Assembly: GCF_030403745.1 (NCBI RefSeq)
Contig: NZ_JAQMWP010000002.1
Coordinates: 310,001-374,000 of the forward strand
DNA: 64,000 nucleotides
DNA from: Streptomyces sp. S.PB5
Lineage (GTDB): Bacteria > Actinomycetota > Actinomycetes > Streptomycetales > Streptomycetaceae
Direction of reading: 5' to 3'
Position 1 is the stretch's first letter, and the number at the start of each line of letters is the position of its first letter. The position numbers and the translations under genes are program-made. A model generated the notes under the pieces. The model was given only the letters and a program-made list of their open reading frames with translations. It did no database searches and was not told where the DNA came from. Below are positions 1 to 8,766 of the stretch, in pieces.

Positions 1-621
1 GTCGGCAACTTCGGTGAGCAGCGCCGCCGCAAGGCCGCGGGCGTCCCGTTCCGGCCGACCAGCGAGATCCTGCTGCGCGTCGGTCTGCTGGCCGTCGTGT
101 CCTTCGTGGCCGCAGCCGTGCTGAACAGCGCCGCGGGCGTCTCCAACGCGCTGGTGATCTTCCTGGCCGCGCTCGTGATCATCGACTTCGTGCTGCGTCG
201 CACGACCTACGGACGTCAGGTCTTCGCGGTCGGCGGCGGCATCGAGGCCGCCCGGCGTGCCGGTATCAGCGTGCCGATGGTCCGGATCACCGTGTTCGCC
301 ATCTCCGGCGGTTTCGCCGCGGTCGGCGGTATGTTCTTCGCCGGCCAGACCGCGTCGGCGACGCTGAGCGCCGGCACCGGCAACGTCCTGATGCTCGCGA
401 TCGCCGCGGCCGTCATCGGCGGCACGAGCCTCTTCGGCGGGCGGGGCACCGTGTGGTCGGCCCTCCTGGGCATGCTCGTGATCCAGTCGATCACGACGGG
501 CCTGAACCTGCTGAACATGAACACCTCGATCCAGTACATGATCACCGGTGGTGTTCTGCTGGGCGCCGTGGTCATCGACTCGGTCTCCCGCAGGAGCCAG
601 AAGGCCGCCGGACGCGGCTAG
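1..621 (+). CDS. Sugar ABC transporter permease, xylose/ribose type (5' end outside window)
   Basis: The reading frame is open from the first base, so the start lies upstream; the GTG at 97 is internal. The 206 visible residues are mostly hydrophobic. They carry the stretch after the cytoplasmic loop typical of the XylH/RbsC permease family (RRTTYGRQVFAVGGGIEAAR, then SGGFAAVGG, then a glycine-rich IGGTSLFGGRGT loop). The protein would form the membrane channel of a pentose or other sugar importer, with a binding protein and ATPase expected upstream. The frame ends in a basic tail and is followed 14 bases later by a strong hairpin terminator, so this is the last gene of its operon. The family is clear; the sugar is not shown by the sequence. 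Confidence 0.85.
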   Translation, partial: VGNFGEQRRRKAAGVPFRPTSEILLRVGLLAVVSFVAAAVLNSAAGVSNALVIFLAALVIIDFVLRRTTYGRQVFAVGGGIEAARRAGISVPMVRITVFAISGGFAAVGGMFFAGQTASATLSAGTGNVLMLAIAAAVIGGTSLFGGRGTVWSALLGMLVIQSITTGLNLLNMNTSIQYMITGGVLLGAVVIDSVSRRSQKAAGRG

Positions 622-635
622 CACAATCCGGATCT

Positions 636-667
636 GGCCCGGCGCTGTTCAGCGCCGGGCCATTTTC
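636..667 (+). terminator. Rho-independent terminator after the sugar permease
   Basis: A 12-bp perfect GC-rich stem (GGCCCGGCGCTG / CAGCGCCGGGCC) with a two-base loop is followed by ATTTTC. It starts 14 bases after the permease stop and separates that operon from dxs. Confidence 0.85.
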
Positions 668-720
668 ATGTCGTACGACCCGTGGATCTTACGAATGGTG
701 GATCTTGGGTACAGCCGATC

Positions 721-736
721 GCGTGACCTATCACGC
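721..736. promoter_or_regulatory. Palindromic operator-like site upstream of dxs
   Basis: GCGTGA-ccta-TCACGC is a perfect 6-4-6 inverted repeat about 90 bases before the dxs start, in the only space where its promoter can lie. It looks like a dimeric regulator site. No regulator is assigned, and a chance palindrome of this size cannot be excluded. Confidence 0.3.
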
Positions 737-823
737 ACCGCCCGGGTCTCTTCCGCAAAGACGGAACATTAGACTCGACAAGCCCGGCAACAGCTCGAAC
801 AGCTCTACTGCAAGGAGGCACGG

Positions 824-2746
824 GTGCCGCTGCTGACCCGCATCAGGGGACCGCGCGATCTGGACCGGCTCAGCCTGGAGCAGCTGGACCAGCTGGCAGA
901 GGAGATCCGGACCTTCCTCGTCGACGCCGTCTCCAAGACCGGCGGCCACCTCGGCCCGAACCTCGGCGTGGTCGAGCTCACCATCGCCCTGCACCGTGTC
1001 TTCGACTCGCCGAAGGACAAGGTGCTCTGGGACACCGGCCACCAGTCCTACGTCCACAAGCTGCTCACCGGCCGCCAGGACTTCTCCAAGCTGAAGATGA
1101 AGGGCGGCCTCTCGGGCTACCCCTCGCAGGCCGAGTCCGAGCACGACGTCATCGAGAACAGCCACGCCTCCACCGTCCTCGGCTGGGCCGACGGCCTCGC
1201 GAAGGCCAACCAGATCCAGAAACGCGACGACCACGTCGTCGCCGTGATCGGTGACGGCGCCCTCACCGGCGGCATGGCCTGGGAGGCGTTGAACAACATC
1301 GCCGACGCCAAGGACCGCCCGCTCGTCATCGTCGTCAACGACAACGAGCGCTCCTACGCGCCCACCATCGGCGGCCTCGCCAACCACCTCGCGACCCTGC
1401 GCACCACCGACGGCTACGAGCGCTTCCTGGCCCGCGGCAAGGACCTCCTGGAGCGCACCCCGGTCGTCGGCAAGCCCCTCTACGAGACCCTCCACGGCGC
1501 CAAGAAGGGCCTCAAGGACTTCATCGCGCCGCAGGGCATGTTCGAGGACCTCGGCCTCAAGTACGTCGGCCCCATCGACGGCCACGACATCGAGGCCATG
1601 GAGTCCGCGCTGGCCCGTGCCAAGCGCTTCGGCGGCCCGGTCATCGTCCACGTCCTCACCGAGAAGGGCCGCGGCTACCAGCCCGCCCTCCAGGACGAGG
1701 CCGACCGCTTCCACGGCATCGGCCCCATCCACCCCGACACCGGTCTGCCGATCAAGGCCTCCGGCGCCGACTGGACCTCCGTCTTCGGCGACGAGATGGT
1801 CCAGCTCGGCAAGGAGCGGGGGGACATCGTGGCCATCACGGCGGCCATGCTCCAGCCGGTCGGCCTGAAGAAGTTCGCGGACACCTTCCCGGACCGCATC
1901 TACGACGTCGGTATCGCCGAGCAGCACGGCGCGGTGTCGGCGGCGGGCCTGGCGACCGGCGGGCTGCACCCCGTCTTCGCCGTCTACGCCACCTTCCTCA
2001 ACCGCGCCTTCGACCAGGTCCTGATGGACGTCGCCCTGCACAAGTGCGGCGTCACGTTCGTCCTGGACCGCGCCGGCGTCACCGGCACCGACGGCGCCTC
2101 CCACAACGGCATGTGGGACATGTCGATCCTCCAGGTCGTCCCGGGCCTCAGGCTCGCCGCCCCGCGCGACGCCGACCAGGTCCGCGCCCAGCTCCGCGAG
2201 GCCGTACAGGTCGACGACGCGCCGACGGTCGTACGGTTCTCGAAGGGCGCCGTGGGCCCCGCCGTACCCGCCGTGGGACGCGTCGGGGGCATGGACGTAC
2301 TGCGCGAGCCCGGCACGGACACCCCGGACGTGCTCCTGGTCTCCGTAGGTGCCCTCGCCCCCATGTGCCTGGAGATCGCCGCGCTTCTCGACAAGCAGGG
2401 CATCTCCACCACCGTCGTCGACCCGCGCTGGGTCAAGCCGGTGGACGAGGCCATGGCCCCGCTCGCCGAGCGCCACCGCGTCGTCGTCACCGTCGAGGAC
2501 AACTCCCGTGTCGGAGGCGTCGGTTCGGCGATCGCCCAGGCGCTGCGCGACGCCGGTGTCGACGTACCGCTGCGCGACTTCGGCATCCCGCCGCGCTTCC
2601 TCGACCACGCCTCGCGCGCCGAGGTCATGGCGGAGATCGGGCTGACCGCGCCGGACATCGCCCGCCAGGTCACCGGACTGGTCTCGAAGCTGGACGGCAA
2701 GTACGGCAGCGCGGCGGCGGCGGAGCCGGAGCCCGCACGCGACTGA
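824..2746 (+). CDS. dxs: 1-deoxy-D-xylulose-5-phosphate synthase
   Basis: This thiamine-diphosphate enzyme condenses pyruvate and glyceraldehyde 3-phosphate, the first step of the MEP route to isoprenoids and a source of precursor for thiamine and pyridoxal phosphate. The 640-residue length is normal. The N-terminal third holds [11 protein letters not shown], then [15 protein letters not shown] and the diphosphate-binding [16 protein letters not shown]. The transketolase-type pyrimidine domain follows ([15 protein letters not shown], containing the catalytic Glu, and [15 protein letters not shown]), and the C-terminal domain has [14 protein letters not shown]. The GTG start is set by AAGGAGG at 812-818 with five intervening bases. 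It is a single-gene unit between two strong terminators. Confidence 0.97.
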   Translation: MPLLTRIRGPRDLDRLSLEQLDQLAEEIRTFLVDAVSKTGGHLGPNLGVVELTIALHRVFDSPKDKVLWDTGHQSYVHKLLTGRQDFSKLKMKGGLSGYPSQAESEHDVIENSHASTVLGWADGLAKANQIQKRDDHVVAVIGDGALTGGMAWEALNNIADAKDRPLVIVVNDNERSYAPTIGGLANHLATLRTTDGYERFLARGKDLLERTPVVGKPLYETLHGAKKGLKDFIAPQGMFEDLGLKYVGPIDGHDIEAMESALARAKRFGGPVIVHVLTEKGRGYQPALQDEADRFHGIGPIHPDTGLPIKASGADWTSVFGDEMVQLGKERGDIVAITAAMLQPVGLKKFADTFPDRIYDVGIAEQHGAVSAAGLATGGLHPVFAVYATFLNRAFDQVLMDVALHKCGVTFVLDRAGVTGTDGASHNGMWDMSILQVVPGLRLAAPRDADQVRAQLREAVQVDDAPTVVRFSKGAVGPAVPAVGRVGGMDVLREPGTDTPDVLLVSVGALAPMCLEIAALLDKQGISTTVVDPRWVKPVDEAMAPLAERHRVVVTVEDNSRVGGVGSAIAQALRDAGVDVPLRDFGIPPRFLDHASRAEVMAEIGLTAPDIARQVTGLVSKLDGKYGSAAAAEPEPARD

Positions 2747-2754
2747 CACGCCTG

Positions 2755-2800
2755 AATGGGCCGGTAGTACCACCGCGAAGGGTGGTACTACCGGCCCATT
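2755..2800 (+). terminator. Rho-independent terminator after dxs
   Basis: A perfect 20-bp stem beginning AATGGGCCGG encloses the six-base loop GCGAAG and starts nine bases after the dxs stop. It is one of the strongest hairpins in the window. Confidence 0.92.
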
Positions 2801-2922
2801 TGCGTGAACCCCCACGCGCCGGGGCATACGCTCCCCCAGCTCTCGGCTTCGCTCGACCCGGGGGGACCCCCATCGCCCCCTCTCGATCATGTCGAGGACG
2901 ACACAGCGTGGGAGGTACGCCC

Positions 2923-4446
2923 GTGAGCAGCACACTCTTCCGGACGAAGAGAGTCGAGCAGTCCATCCTCGATACCGAGGAACCAGAGCACGCGCTGAAG
3001 AAGTCCCTGTCCGCCCTGGACCTGACGGTCTTCGGCGTCGGTGTCATCATCGGCACCGGCATCTTCGTCCTGACCGGCACGGTGGCCAAGAACAACGCCG
3101 GTCCCGCCGTCGCCCTGGCCTTCGTCGTGGCCGGCGTCGTCTGCGCGCTCGCCGCGCTCTGCTACGCCGAGTTCGCCTCCACGGTCCCGGTGGCCGGCTC
3201 GGCGTACACGTTCTCGTACGCCTCCCTGGGTGAACTCCCCGCCTGGATCATCGGCTGGGACCTGGTCCTGGAGTTCGCGCTCGGCACGGCGGTGGTCGCC
3301 GTCGGCTGGTCCGGCTACATCGCCTCGCTGCTCGACAACGCGGGCTGGCACCTTCCGGAGGCGCTCAGCGGCCGCGACGGCGCCGACGGCTTCGGCTTCG
3401 ACATCCTCGCGGCGGCGCTCGTCCTGGTGCTGACCGGCATCCTGGTCCTCGGCACCAAGCTCTCCGCGCGCGTGACCTCCCTCGTGGTCGCCATCAAGGT
3501 CACGGTCGTCCTGACCGTGATCATCGCGGGCGCGTTCTTCATCAAGGGCGACAACTACGACCCGTTCATCCCGAAGTCGCAGGCCGTCGAGGCGGGCGGG
3601 AGTCTCCAAGCCCCGCTGATCCAGCTGATGTTCGGCTGGGCGCCGGCCAACTTCGGTGTGATGGGCATCTTCACGGCCGCGTCCGTGGTCTTCTTCGCCT
3701 TCATCGGCTTCGACGTGGTGGCCACGGCCGCGGAGGAGACGAAGAACCCGCAACGGGACATGCCACGCGGCATCCTCGGCTCGTTGGTCATCTGCACGCT
3801 CCTGTACGTGGCGGTGTCGATCGTGGTGACCGGCATGCAGAAGTACACCGACCTGTCGATCACCGCACCACTGGCGGACGCCTTGAAGGCCACCGGGCAC
3901 CCGTGGTTCGCGGGCTTCATCAGCTTCGGCGCGGCGGTGGGGTTGACGACGGTCTGCATGATTCTGTTGCTCGGCCAGACCCGGGTGTTCTTCGCGATGA
4001 GCCGCGACGGCCTCCTGCCCCGCTTCTTCTCCCACGTCCACCCGCGCTTCAAGACCCCCCACCGCCCGACCATCCTGCTCGGCGTGGTCATCGCGATCGT
4101 CGCCGGCTTCACGCCGCTCAGCGAACTCGCCGAACTGGTCAACATCGGCACGCTGTTCGCGTTCGTGGTGGTCGCGATCGGCGTCATCATCCTCCGCCGC
4201 ACCCGCCCGGACCTGCACCGCGCCTTCCGCACCCCGTGGGTCCCGTTCCTGCCGATCCTGTCGGTGCTGGCATCGCTGTGGCTGATGCTGAACCTTCCGG
4301 CGGAGACATGGCTGCGGTTCGCGATCTGGATGGCGCTCGGATTCGTCGTGTACTTCCTGTACGGGCGGTCGCACAGCCGGCTCGGGCGGGAGACGGAGAC
4401 GACGGTGGGGCAGATGCCGAAGCCGCCGAACGGCGGGGCGGAGTAG
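2923..4446 (+). CDS. APC-superfamily amino-acid permease (cationic amino-acid transporter type)
   Basis: A 507-residue membrane protein with about a dozen hydrophobic segments. It has the hallmark first-helix sequence GVGVIIGTGIFVLTG of the APC superfamily, and the CAT-type features FAFIGFDVVATAAEE and GQTRVFFAMSRDGLLP. It should import an amino acid by proton or sodium coupling. The frame is open far upstream into dxs, but the GTG at 2923 preceded by GGAGG at 2911-2915 is the credible start, and the protein then begins with a short hydrophilic tail typical of the family. It is transcribed alone and ends in a hairpin shared with the convergent gene. Substrate specificity is inferred only from family. 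Confidence 0.9.
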   Translation: MSSTLFRTKRVEQSILDTEEPEHALKKSLSALDLTVFGVGVIIGTGIFVLTGTVAKNNAGPAVALAFVVAGVVCALAALCYAEFASTVPVAGSAYTFSYASLGELPAWIIGWDLVLEFALGTAVVAVGWSGYIASLLDNAGWHLPEALSGRDGADGFGFDILAAALVLVLTGILVLGTKLSARVTSLVVAIKVTVVLTVIIAGAFFIKGDNYDPFIPKSQAVEAGGSLQAPLIQLMFGWAPANFGVMGIFTAASVVFFAFIGFDVVATAAEETKNPQRDMPRGILGSLVICTLLYVAVSIVVTGMQKYTDLSITAPLADALKATGHPWFAGFISFGAAVGLTTVCMILLLGQTRVFFAMSRDGLLPRFFSHVHPRFKTPHRPTILLGVVIAIVAGFTPLSELAELVNIGTLFAFVVVAIGVIILRRTRPDLHRAFRTPWVPFLPILSVLASLWLMLNLPAETWLRFAIWMALGFVVYFLYGRSHSRLGRETETTVGQMPKPPNGGAE

Positions 4447-4485
4447 GCCGCCCAAGTCGTCTGCCTTGGCCCCTGCCCCTGCCCC

Positions 4486-4535
4486 TGCCTCGGCCCCGAT
4501 CGATGCGCTTCGTCGCCTTGAGCGGGGCCGAGGCA
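4486..4535. terminator. Bidirectional hairpin between convergent genes
   Basis: A 13-bp perfect stem (TGCCTCGGCCCCG / CGGGGCCGAGGCA) with a 24-base loop lies between the permease and the convergent PIN-like gene. A CCCCTG triplet repeat precedes the left arm. The long loop makes it weaker than the dxs terminator. Confidence 0.5.
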
Positions 4536-4647
4536 CGTACGGGTCAGGCGGCCGGCCGCACCAGGTCTGACCGCTCCCTCGGGCGGCCCCTGCCTCCGTG
4601 CGGCAGGAAGGGGAGGACGGTACCGGACACCACCAGCGCCCGGGCAG

Positions 4648-5019
4648 CTACCCGCGCACACTCCGAGGCCCCGCCACCTCCGCACCCAACTCCCCTACGC
4701 GCCGCCGGAGTTCCCGATCCGCCGTGACGACCAGGACATCACGCCCCGCCGCCTCGGCCACCAGCTCCACCATCCGGTCGTCCCCGCTCCCGGCAGCCGC
4801 CTCCACCCGCACGCCGGCCACGGACTCCACACCCCGGGCGGCCCCCTCGACCACCAGGACGATCTCCACGGGTCCGGCACGCCCCGGCACCCCGTCCACC
4901 GCCAGCCGGTCCCGCAACCGCTCCGCGGCTCCCCGCCGGTCCCGCCACCAGCCATCGGGAACGGAACCGACGACGTTGGCGGCATCGACGATGACGAGGA
5001 GCGGGGCTTCGGCGTTCAT
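4648..5019 (-). CDS. PIN/NYN-like domain protein, possible nuclease
   Basis: A 123-residue protein with a PIN-fold pattern. A hydrophobic strand ends in an acidic motif (VIVDAANVVGS, Asp12), an acidic centre follows (GSGDDRMVELVAE), and near the C-terminus a strand ends in VVTADRELRRRV. These are the positions of the metal-binding acidic residues of PIN/NYN RNases, so a small RNA nuclease is plausible. Streptomyces homologues are often labelled NTP pyrophosphohydrolase, which I cannot support from sequence. It is convergent with the upstream permease. No clear ribosome site precedes the ATG. Confidence 0.65.
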   Translation of the reverse strand: MNAEAPLLVIVDAANVVGSVPDGWWRDRRGAAERLRDRLAVDGVPGRAGPVEIVLVVEGAARGVESVAGVRVEAAAGSGDDRMVELVAEAAGRDVLVVTADRELRRRVGELGAEVAGPRSVRG

Positions 5020-5178
5020 GGGGTCAGGGTGCCAGGTTCTGTGGGGGAGGTGGGGGCGGGTGTTGAGGTGGGGTGATCGGTGTGTGCCGGGTTCTGTGGG
5101 GTAGTTGGGTGCGGGCGCGACGCAGGGTTCCGTGAGCGCCGGGTTCCTTGTGTACGTACGCGTCGGCGTCGGCGTCGC

Positions 5179-6054
5179 TCACCGTCCCTCGTCGAAGCTC
5201 GCGTAATACGCCGCCGCCATGTCCTCCTCCCCATGCCCCAACTCCGCCGCCCGCTCCAGCCGAGCCGCACTCGCCGCCGCCACATCCAGCCGGACCCCGT
5301 TCTCCGCACCGGCGCTCACGATGAGCCGGGCGTCCTTCGCGGCCGTGGAGACCGCGAACTGGGCCGGGGTGAGCCGCCCGTCCAGCACCAGCCCGGCCTT
5401 GGCCCGCAGATAGCCCATGTCCAGCGGGCCGCCCGCGATCAGCGAGAAGAAGTCCCGCGGGTCCACGCCGAGCGCCTCGGACAGCGCCAGCACCTCGCCG
5501 GTCGCCGCGGTCGCGGCCAGCACCCAGCTGTTGGCGACCAGCTTCAGCCGGGTCGCGCTGCCCGCCTCGCCGGTCCACACCGTGCGGGCGCCGACCGCGT
5601 CGAAGACGGGGGTCACGGAGTGCCGGTGGGCTTCGGGTCCGCCCGCCAGCACGGTCAGTTGACCGGCCTCGGCGGGCTGCCGGGTGCCGAGGACGGGAGC
5701 GTCGTAGAAGACCAGGCCGTGCGCCGCGGCGAAGGCGGCCAGCTCGCCGAGCCCCTCGATGCCGGCCGTCGTCGACTGCACCCACACCACCCCCGGGCGC
5801 AGCGCGGGCAACGCCTCCTCCATCGTGGCCAGGGCGGCCGGACCGTCGTACAGCATGGTCAGGACGACATCGGCGCCCTCCACCGCCTCGGCGGGGGAGT
5901 CGGTCACGCGGATACCGGCGTCGGCGAGTGGCTCGGCCTTGGCACGCGTACGGTTCCAGGCACGGACGGCGAGCCCGGCTCCGGCGAGGTTACGGGCCAT
6001 GGCGGCGCCCATGATGCCGGTGCCCAGGACGGTGACGGTGAGCTTGTCGGTCAT
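5179..6054 (-). CDS. NAD(P)-dependent beta-hydroxyacid dehydrogenase family oxidoreductase
   Basis: About 291 residues, the normal size for the 3-hydroxyisobutyrate/tartronate-semialdehyde reductase family. The N-terminus has the Rossmann motif VLGTGIMGAAMARNLAGAG. A substrate segment follows (VQSTTAGIEG), then FYDAPVLGTRQPAEAGQLTV, and the helix with the conserved Lys-Asn pair is present (ATRLKLVANSWVL). It should oxidise or reduce a small 3-hydroxyacid with NAD(P); the substrate is unknown. The frame also allows a GTG start nine bases upstream (6063). The ATG at 6054 is preferred because it opens directly on the Rossmann strand. A degenerate tandem repeat lies just upstream. Confidence 0.88.
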   Translation of the reverse strand: MTDKLTVTVLGTGIMGAAMARNLAGAGLAVRAWNRTRAKAEPLADAGIRVTDSPAEAVEGADVVLTMLYDGPAALATMEEALPALRPGVVWVQSTTAGIEGLGELAAFAAAHGLVFYDAPVLGTRQPAEAGQLTVLAGGPEAHRHSVTPVFDAVGARTVWTGEAGSATRLKLVANSWVLAATAATGEVLALSEALGVDPRDFFSLIAGGPLDMGYLRAKAGLVLDGRLTPAQFAVSTAAKDARLIVSAGAENGVRLDVAAASAARLERAAELGHGEEDMAAAYYASFDEGR

Positions 6055-6094
6055 GACGTCCACGGTAGGCCCGCGGGCCGGGGCCCGGGGGGGG

Positions 6095-6339
6095 CGGGTG
6101 TGTCGCGAGAGGGGTCGGGCAGTGGTCCATGGGCCGGACGCGGGTGGTCAGCCATGTCGCAGCCCAGGCCGCATGCTGGTTCGCGGGCCGACGCCGGGGA
6201 TCAGGTATGTCGCGAGCCAGGTCGCACAGCGGTCCAGCCGCCGGGCCCAGGGACCAGGTATGTCGCGAACCACGTCGCACAGAGGTCCAAGCCCCGGACC
6301 CGGGAAGTCAGCCACATCGCGGCCCGAGCCGCACAGTGC
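6095..6339. repeat. Degenerate 53-54 bp tandem repeat, five units
   Basis: Anchoring on TGTCGC, copies occur at 6101, 6155, 6208 and 6261, with a variant at 6315, giving spacings of 54, 53, 53 and 54. The clearest units begin CAGGTATGTCGCGA at 6202 and 6255. Inside each unit is a small dyad of the form GCGA-N6-TCGC, which becomes GCGG-N6-CCGC in the fifth unit, so both arms changed together. A more distant sixth copy appears at 6375-6410, against the start codon of the next gene. The repeat fills the 350-base space between two divergent genes. Confidence 0.75.
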
Positions 6340-6411
6340 CCCCGGGTGTGGCCCACGCCCCACCCGGGGGTGACCAGGCACGCCTCGAACCGGCCCGCAT
6401 AGAGTGAACCG

Positions 6412-7431
6412 GTGAACGGCGACTGGCTCATCCGCGGCCGTGACGGCCGGCTCAGTGTCTATCTGCCGTCCGGTGAGGCCGTACTGTGCCGAGCCGAACT
6501 GGGGCCCGGCGGTTCCTGGGAGACGGCCCCGCGCAAGGTGGGCGGCGACCAACGGCTCCGCCCCGGCCTCGCGATCGGCCAGGGCACCGACGGCTACGCC
6601 CATCTGGTCTCCTGGCGGCCCACCAAACCCGGCGAGTCCGGGCTGGTCCACTCCACCCACTTCCGCCCGCGCCTCGCCGCCCTCGACTGGACCCCGATCG
6701 GCCACCCGAACCGGACCGGCGACCGCACCGGCACCCCCGCCGTCGCGGTCGACGCCCAGGGGCGGGCCCATGTCTTCGTACGCAACAGGGACGGCGGGGT
6801 GAGCATGGTCGCCCAGAAGGAGAAGGGCGGCTGGGACCCGTGGCGGGACCTCAAGGGGCATGACGTACAAGAGGACCTGGCGGCGGTCACGGCCGAGGCC
6901 GGGCAAGTCGAGCTCTACGCGGCCCACCCCGGCGGCATTCTGTACTGGCGCCAGGAGAAGCCGGGCGCACAGCCCGTGCTGACGGAGGAGATCGAGACCG
7001 ACGTCCGCCCGGGCACCCTCGGCGCGCTCGCCACGTCTCCGGACCGCACCACCCTCTTCTACACCGACGGTTCCGGCGACCTCTGCACCTGGCGCCCCGG
7101 CGCCAAACCCGTCCCCCTCCTCGCCTCGGCCGGCCCCGGCCCGGTCTCCGCCGTCCGCTGCGAACTCGACGGCCACGACTGCACGTTGCTCGCGCAGCGC
7201 TCCGCCGGAGGCCGGGTCGCGTTCGCCGCCTATCCGACGGAGCAGGAGTCGGCGGGGGCGTGGTGGACGGAGTCGGGGCCCGAACTGCCCGGGGACGCCG
7301 GGGTGTCGCTGGCGACGGACGAGAGCGGTGCCGTCGTGGCGGCGACGCTGTCCCCGTCGGGCGGGCAGCTGCTGCTGACCCGCAGGAAGGACGAGCCGGG
7401 GCTGGCGCTGGAGGCCTGGCGGGAGATGTGA
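6412..7431 (+). CDS. Beta-propeller (PLL/sialidase-like fold) protein, paralogue 1
   Basis: A 339-residue protein made of repeated blade-like units: DWLIRGRDGRLSVY at the start, then GYAHLVSW, AVDAQGRAHVFVRNRDGG, GGWDPWRDLKG, and LLLTRRKDEPGLALEAW at the end. The same ordered set of motifs is found in the proteins at 10049-11170 and 11211-12782, so the three are paralogues. Size and blade spacing fit a seven-bladed propeller like the PLL lectins. There is no signal peptide or membrane segment, so it should be cytoplasmic. The GTG start has no good ribosome site. Its flanking of a galE/LCP/teichoic-acid-type locus suggests a glycan-linked role, which is inference. Confidence 0.7.
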   Translation: MNGDWLIRGRDGRLSVYLPSGEAVLCRAELGPGGSWETAPRKVGGDQRLRPGLAIGQGTDGYAHLVSWRPTKPGESGLVHSTHFRPRLAALDWTPIGHPNRTGDRTGTPAVAVDAQGRAHVFVRNRDGGVSMVAQKEKGGWDPWRDLKGHDVQEDLAAVTAEAGQVELYAAHPGGILYWRQEKPGAQPVLTEEIETDVRPGTLGALATSPDRTTLFYTDGSGDLCTWRPGAKPVPLLASAGPGPVSAVRCELDGHDCTLLAQRSAGGRVAFAAYPTEQESAGAWWTESGPELPGDAGVSLATDESGAVVAATLSPSGGQLLLTRRKDEPGLALEAWREM

Positions 7432-7432
7432 G

Positions 7433-7461
7433 GACCGGTGCCGGGATTCCTGGCACCGGTC
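7433..7461 (+). terminator. Terminator after propeller gene 1
   Basis: A perfect 10-bp stem, GACCGGTGCC / GGCACCGGTC, with a nine-base loop starts directly after the stop codon and is followed by GGTTT. Confidence 0.75.
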
Positions 7462-7486
7462 GGTTTCCCCATGGGGCCGACCGCTG

Positions 7487-7623
7487 TCACACCATCCGCA
7501 GGATCCACTGCCGGCCGCCCGTGCCGACGGTGACAGGCGCCCCGAGCCCGGCGTCCGTGCCCGCGTGGAGCAGCAGCGCGCTCGGCTCCGTGTGCGCAGG
7601 GACAGGGCGAAGCGCCAGTGATC
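7487..7623 (-). pseudogene. Possible remnant of a carbohydrate-related gene (C-terminal end only)
   Basis: On the minus strand about 45 codons read RSLALRPVPAHTEPSALLLH and end in VTVGTGGRQWILRMV followed by a stop. This has the alternation of a beta-sandwich domain terminus. The upstream part runs into the LCP terminator without a start codon or ribosome site. It may be the surviving 3' end of a deleted gene. No family is assigned and a chance open stretch remains possible. Confidence 0.3.
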
Positions 7624-7631
7624 TCGGCGGA

Positions 7632-7655
7632 GTGACGGGGCGCCGGCCCCGTCAC
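7632..7655 (-). terminator. Terminator after the LCP gene
   Basis: GTGACGGGG and CCCCGTCAC form a perfect 9-bp stem around CGCCGG, 14 bases beyond the stop of the leftward LCP gene. Confidence 0.65.
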
Positions 7656-7668
7656 CGTCATACCGTCG

Positions 7669-8766
7669 TCAGGACCTTCCGCCGTTGGCCGGGGACTTCT
7701 TCGCCGACTCCGGGATCTGCGCGTCCGTGCGGATGGCCTTCCACAACTGGCCGGCCTGCGGCTGGGCGGCGACGACGCGGTTGGGGTCCTGGGTGTCGTA
7801 CTTCACCGGCAGCATGATCGTCTCCATCGTCGACGGATCGATGCCGTTCATGCTGCGGCCGAAGTCGGCGAGTTCGGTGAGGGAGTCGAGGCCCGAGTCG
7901 GTCGTGAGGGACTCGGTGAGGGATTCGGCGATCTTGTACGTCTTGGTGGGGCTGCCGAACAGGTCCTGCTTCTTGATCTCGCTCAACAGGGCGATCATGA
8001 ACTGCTGCTGGAGACCGATGCGGCCGAGGTCGCTGCCGTCGCCGTAGCCGTACCGCGTGCGGACGAACTTGAGCGACTGCTCACCGTCGAGTTCATGCGT
8101 GCCCGCGCTCAGGTTCAGCGGCTCGATCGGCTCGTCGAGGGTGACGCTGACCCCGCCGATCGCGTCGACCAGCCCCTTGAACCCCGCGAAGTCGACCTCC
8201 ATGAGGTGGTCCATCCGCACCCCGGACATCTTCTCGACCGTCTTGACCACACAGGCCGGGCCGGCGAGCGAGTAGACCGAGTTGAACATCACGCGCTTGG
8301 CCGACGGGAGCGTGGAGCCGTCCCGCGTGGTGCACTCGGGCCGCGTGATCAGGGTGTCGCGCGGGATGCTCACGGCGACGGCCTTCTCGCGGCCCTCGGG
8401 GATGTGGATCACGAGCGCGGTGTCGGAGCGCGCACCGGAGATCTTGCTGCCCCCGTCCAGGTCCGAGTTCGCGCCGGAGCGGGAGTCGGAACCCAGCACC
8501 AGGAGGTTCTGCCCGGAGGTGGGCAGCTTCTCCGGGCGGTCGTCGCCGATCGCCTCGTCGAGGTCGACGCCCTTGATGTTGCCGTTGAGGTCGTTGTAGA
8601 GCCAGTAGGCGGTACCGGCCGCCGCGAGGACCAGGACGGTCAGGGTGAGCAGGATCCAACGGCCCACTCGGCGCTTGCCGGTGCGCTGACGCTTGCGGCC
8701 TCGTCCGCCGCGGCGCCGGGAGGGCGCGTCGGAATCGCTGCGCTGGGGCGTCGAGACATGGCTCAT
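7669..8766 (-). CDS. LytR-CpsA-Psr (LCP) family glycopolymer transferase
   Basis: LCP enzymes transfer lipid-linked glycopolymers such as teichoic acids onto peptidoglycan outside the membrane. The 365-residue protein starts with a strongly basic cytoplasmic tail (residues about 1-32), one membrane helix (about 33-57, GRWILLTLTVLVLAAAGTAY), and then the extracellular LCP domain. Visible LCP motifs are LVLGSDSR, ARSDTALVIHI, VSIPRDT, LMEVDFAGFKGLVDAIGGV and RTRYGYGDGSDLGRIGLQQQ; their Arg and Asp residues bind the pyrophosphate of the lipid substrate. It is divergent from galE across a 177-base AT-richer gap, which fits joint use in one wall-polymer pathway. Confidence 0.93.
   Translation of the reverse strand: MSHVSTPQRSDSDAPSRRRGGRGRKRQRTGKRRVGRWILLTLTVLVLAAAGTAYWLYNDLNGNIKGVDLDEAIGDDRPEKLPTSGQNLLVLGSDSRSGANSDLDGGSKISGARSDTALVIHIPEGREKAVAVSIPRDTLITRPECTTRDGSTLPSAKRVMFNSVYSLAGPACVVKTVEKMSGVRMDHLMEVDFAGFKGLVDAIGGVSVTLDEPIEPLNLSAGTHELDGEQSLKFVRTRYGYGDGSDLGRIGLQQQFMIALLSEIKKQDLFGSPTKTYKIAESLTESLTTDSGLDSLTELADFGRSMNGIDPSTMETIMLPVKYDTQDPNRVVAAQPQAGQLWKAIRTDAQIPESAKKSPANGGRS

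Noticed and set aside
622..823. Thiamine or other riboswitch before dxs
   Set aside because: No TPP-type or other conserved aptamer pattern is seen; only a terminator and one palindrome.
2044..2922. N-terminal extension of the amino-acid permease into dxs
   Set aside because: The extension is an Arg/Pro-rich shadow of dxs and crosses its terminator. GGAGG before GTG 2923 gives a normal permease N-terminus.
731..2935. 734-codon open frame antisense to dxs
   Set aside because: It mirrors dxs codon structure, has Arg/Gly/Val/Glu-rich composition without motifs, and runs across the dxs terminator. Such shadows are usual in GC-rich DNA.
6095..6339. CRISPR array
   Set aside because: Units are contiguous and degenerate, with no unique spacers between identical repeats and no cas genes. 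It is a simple tandem repeat.
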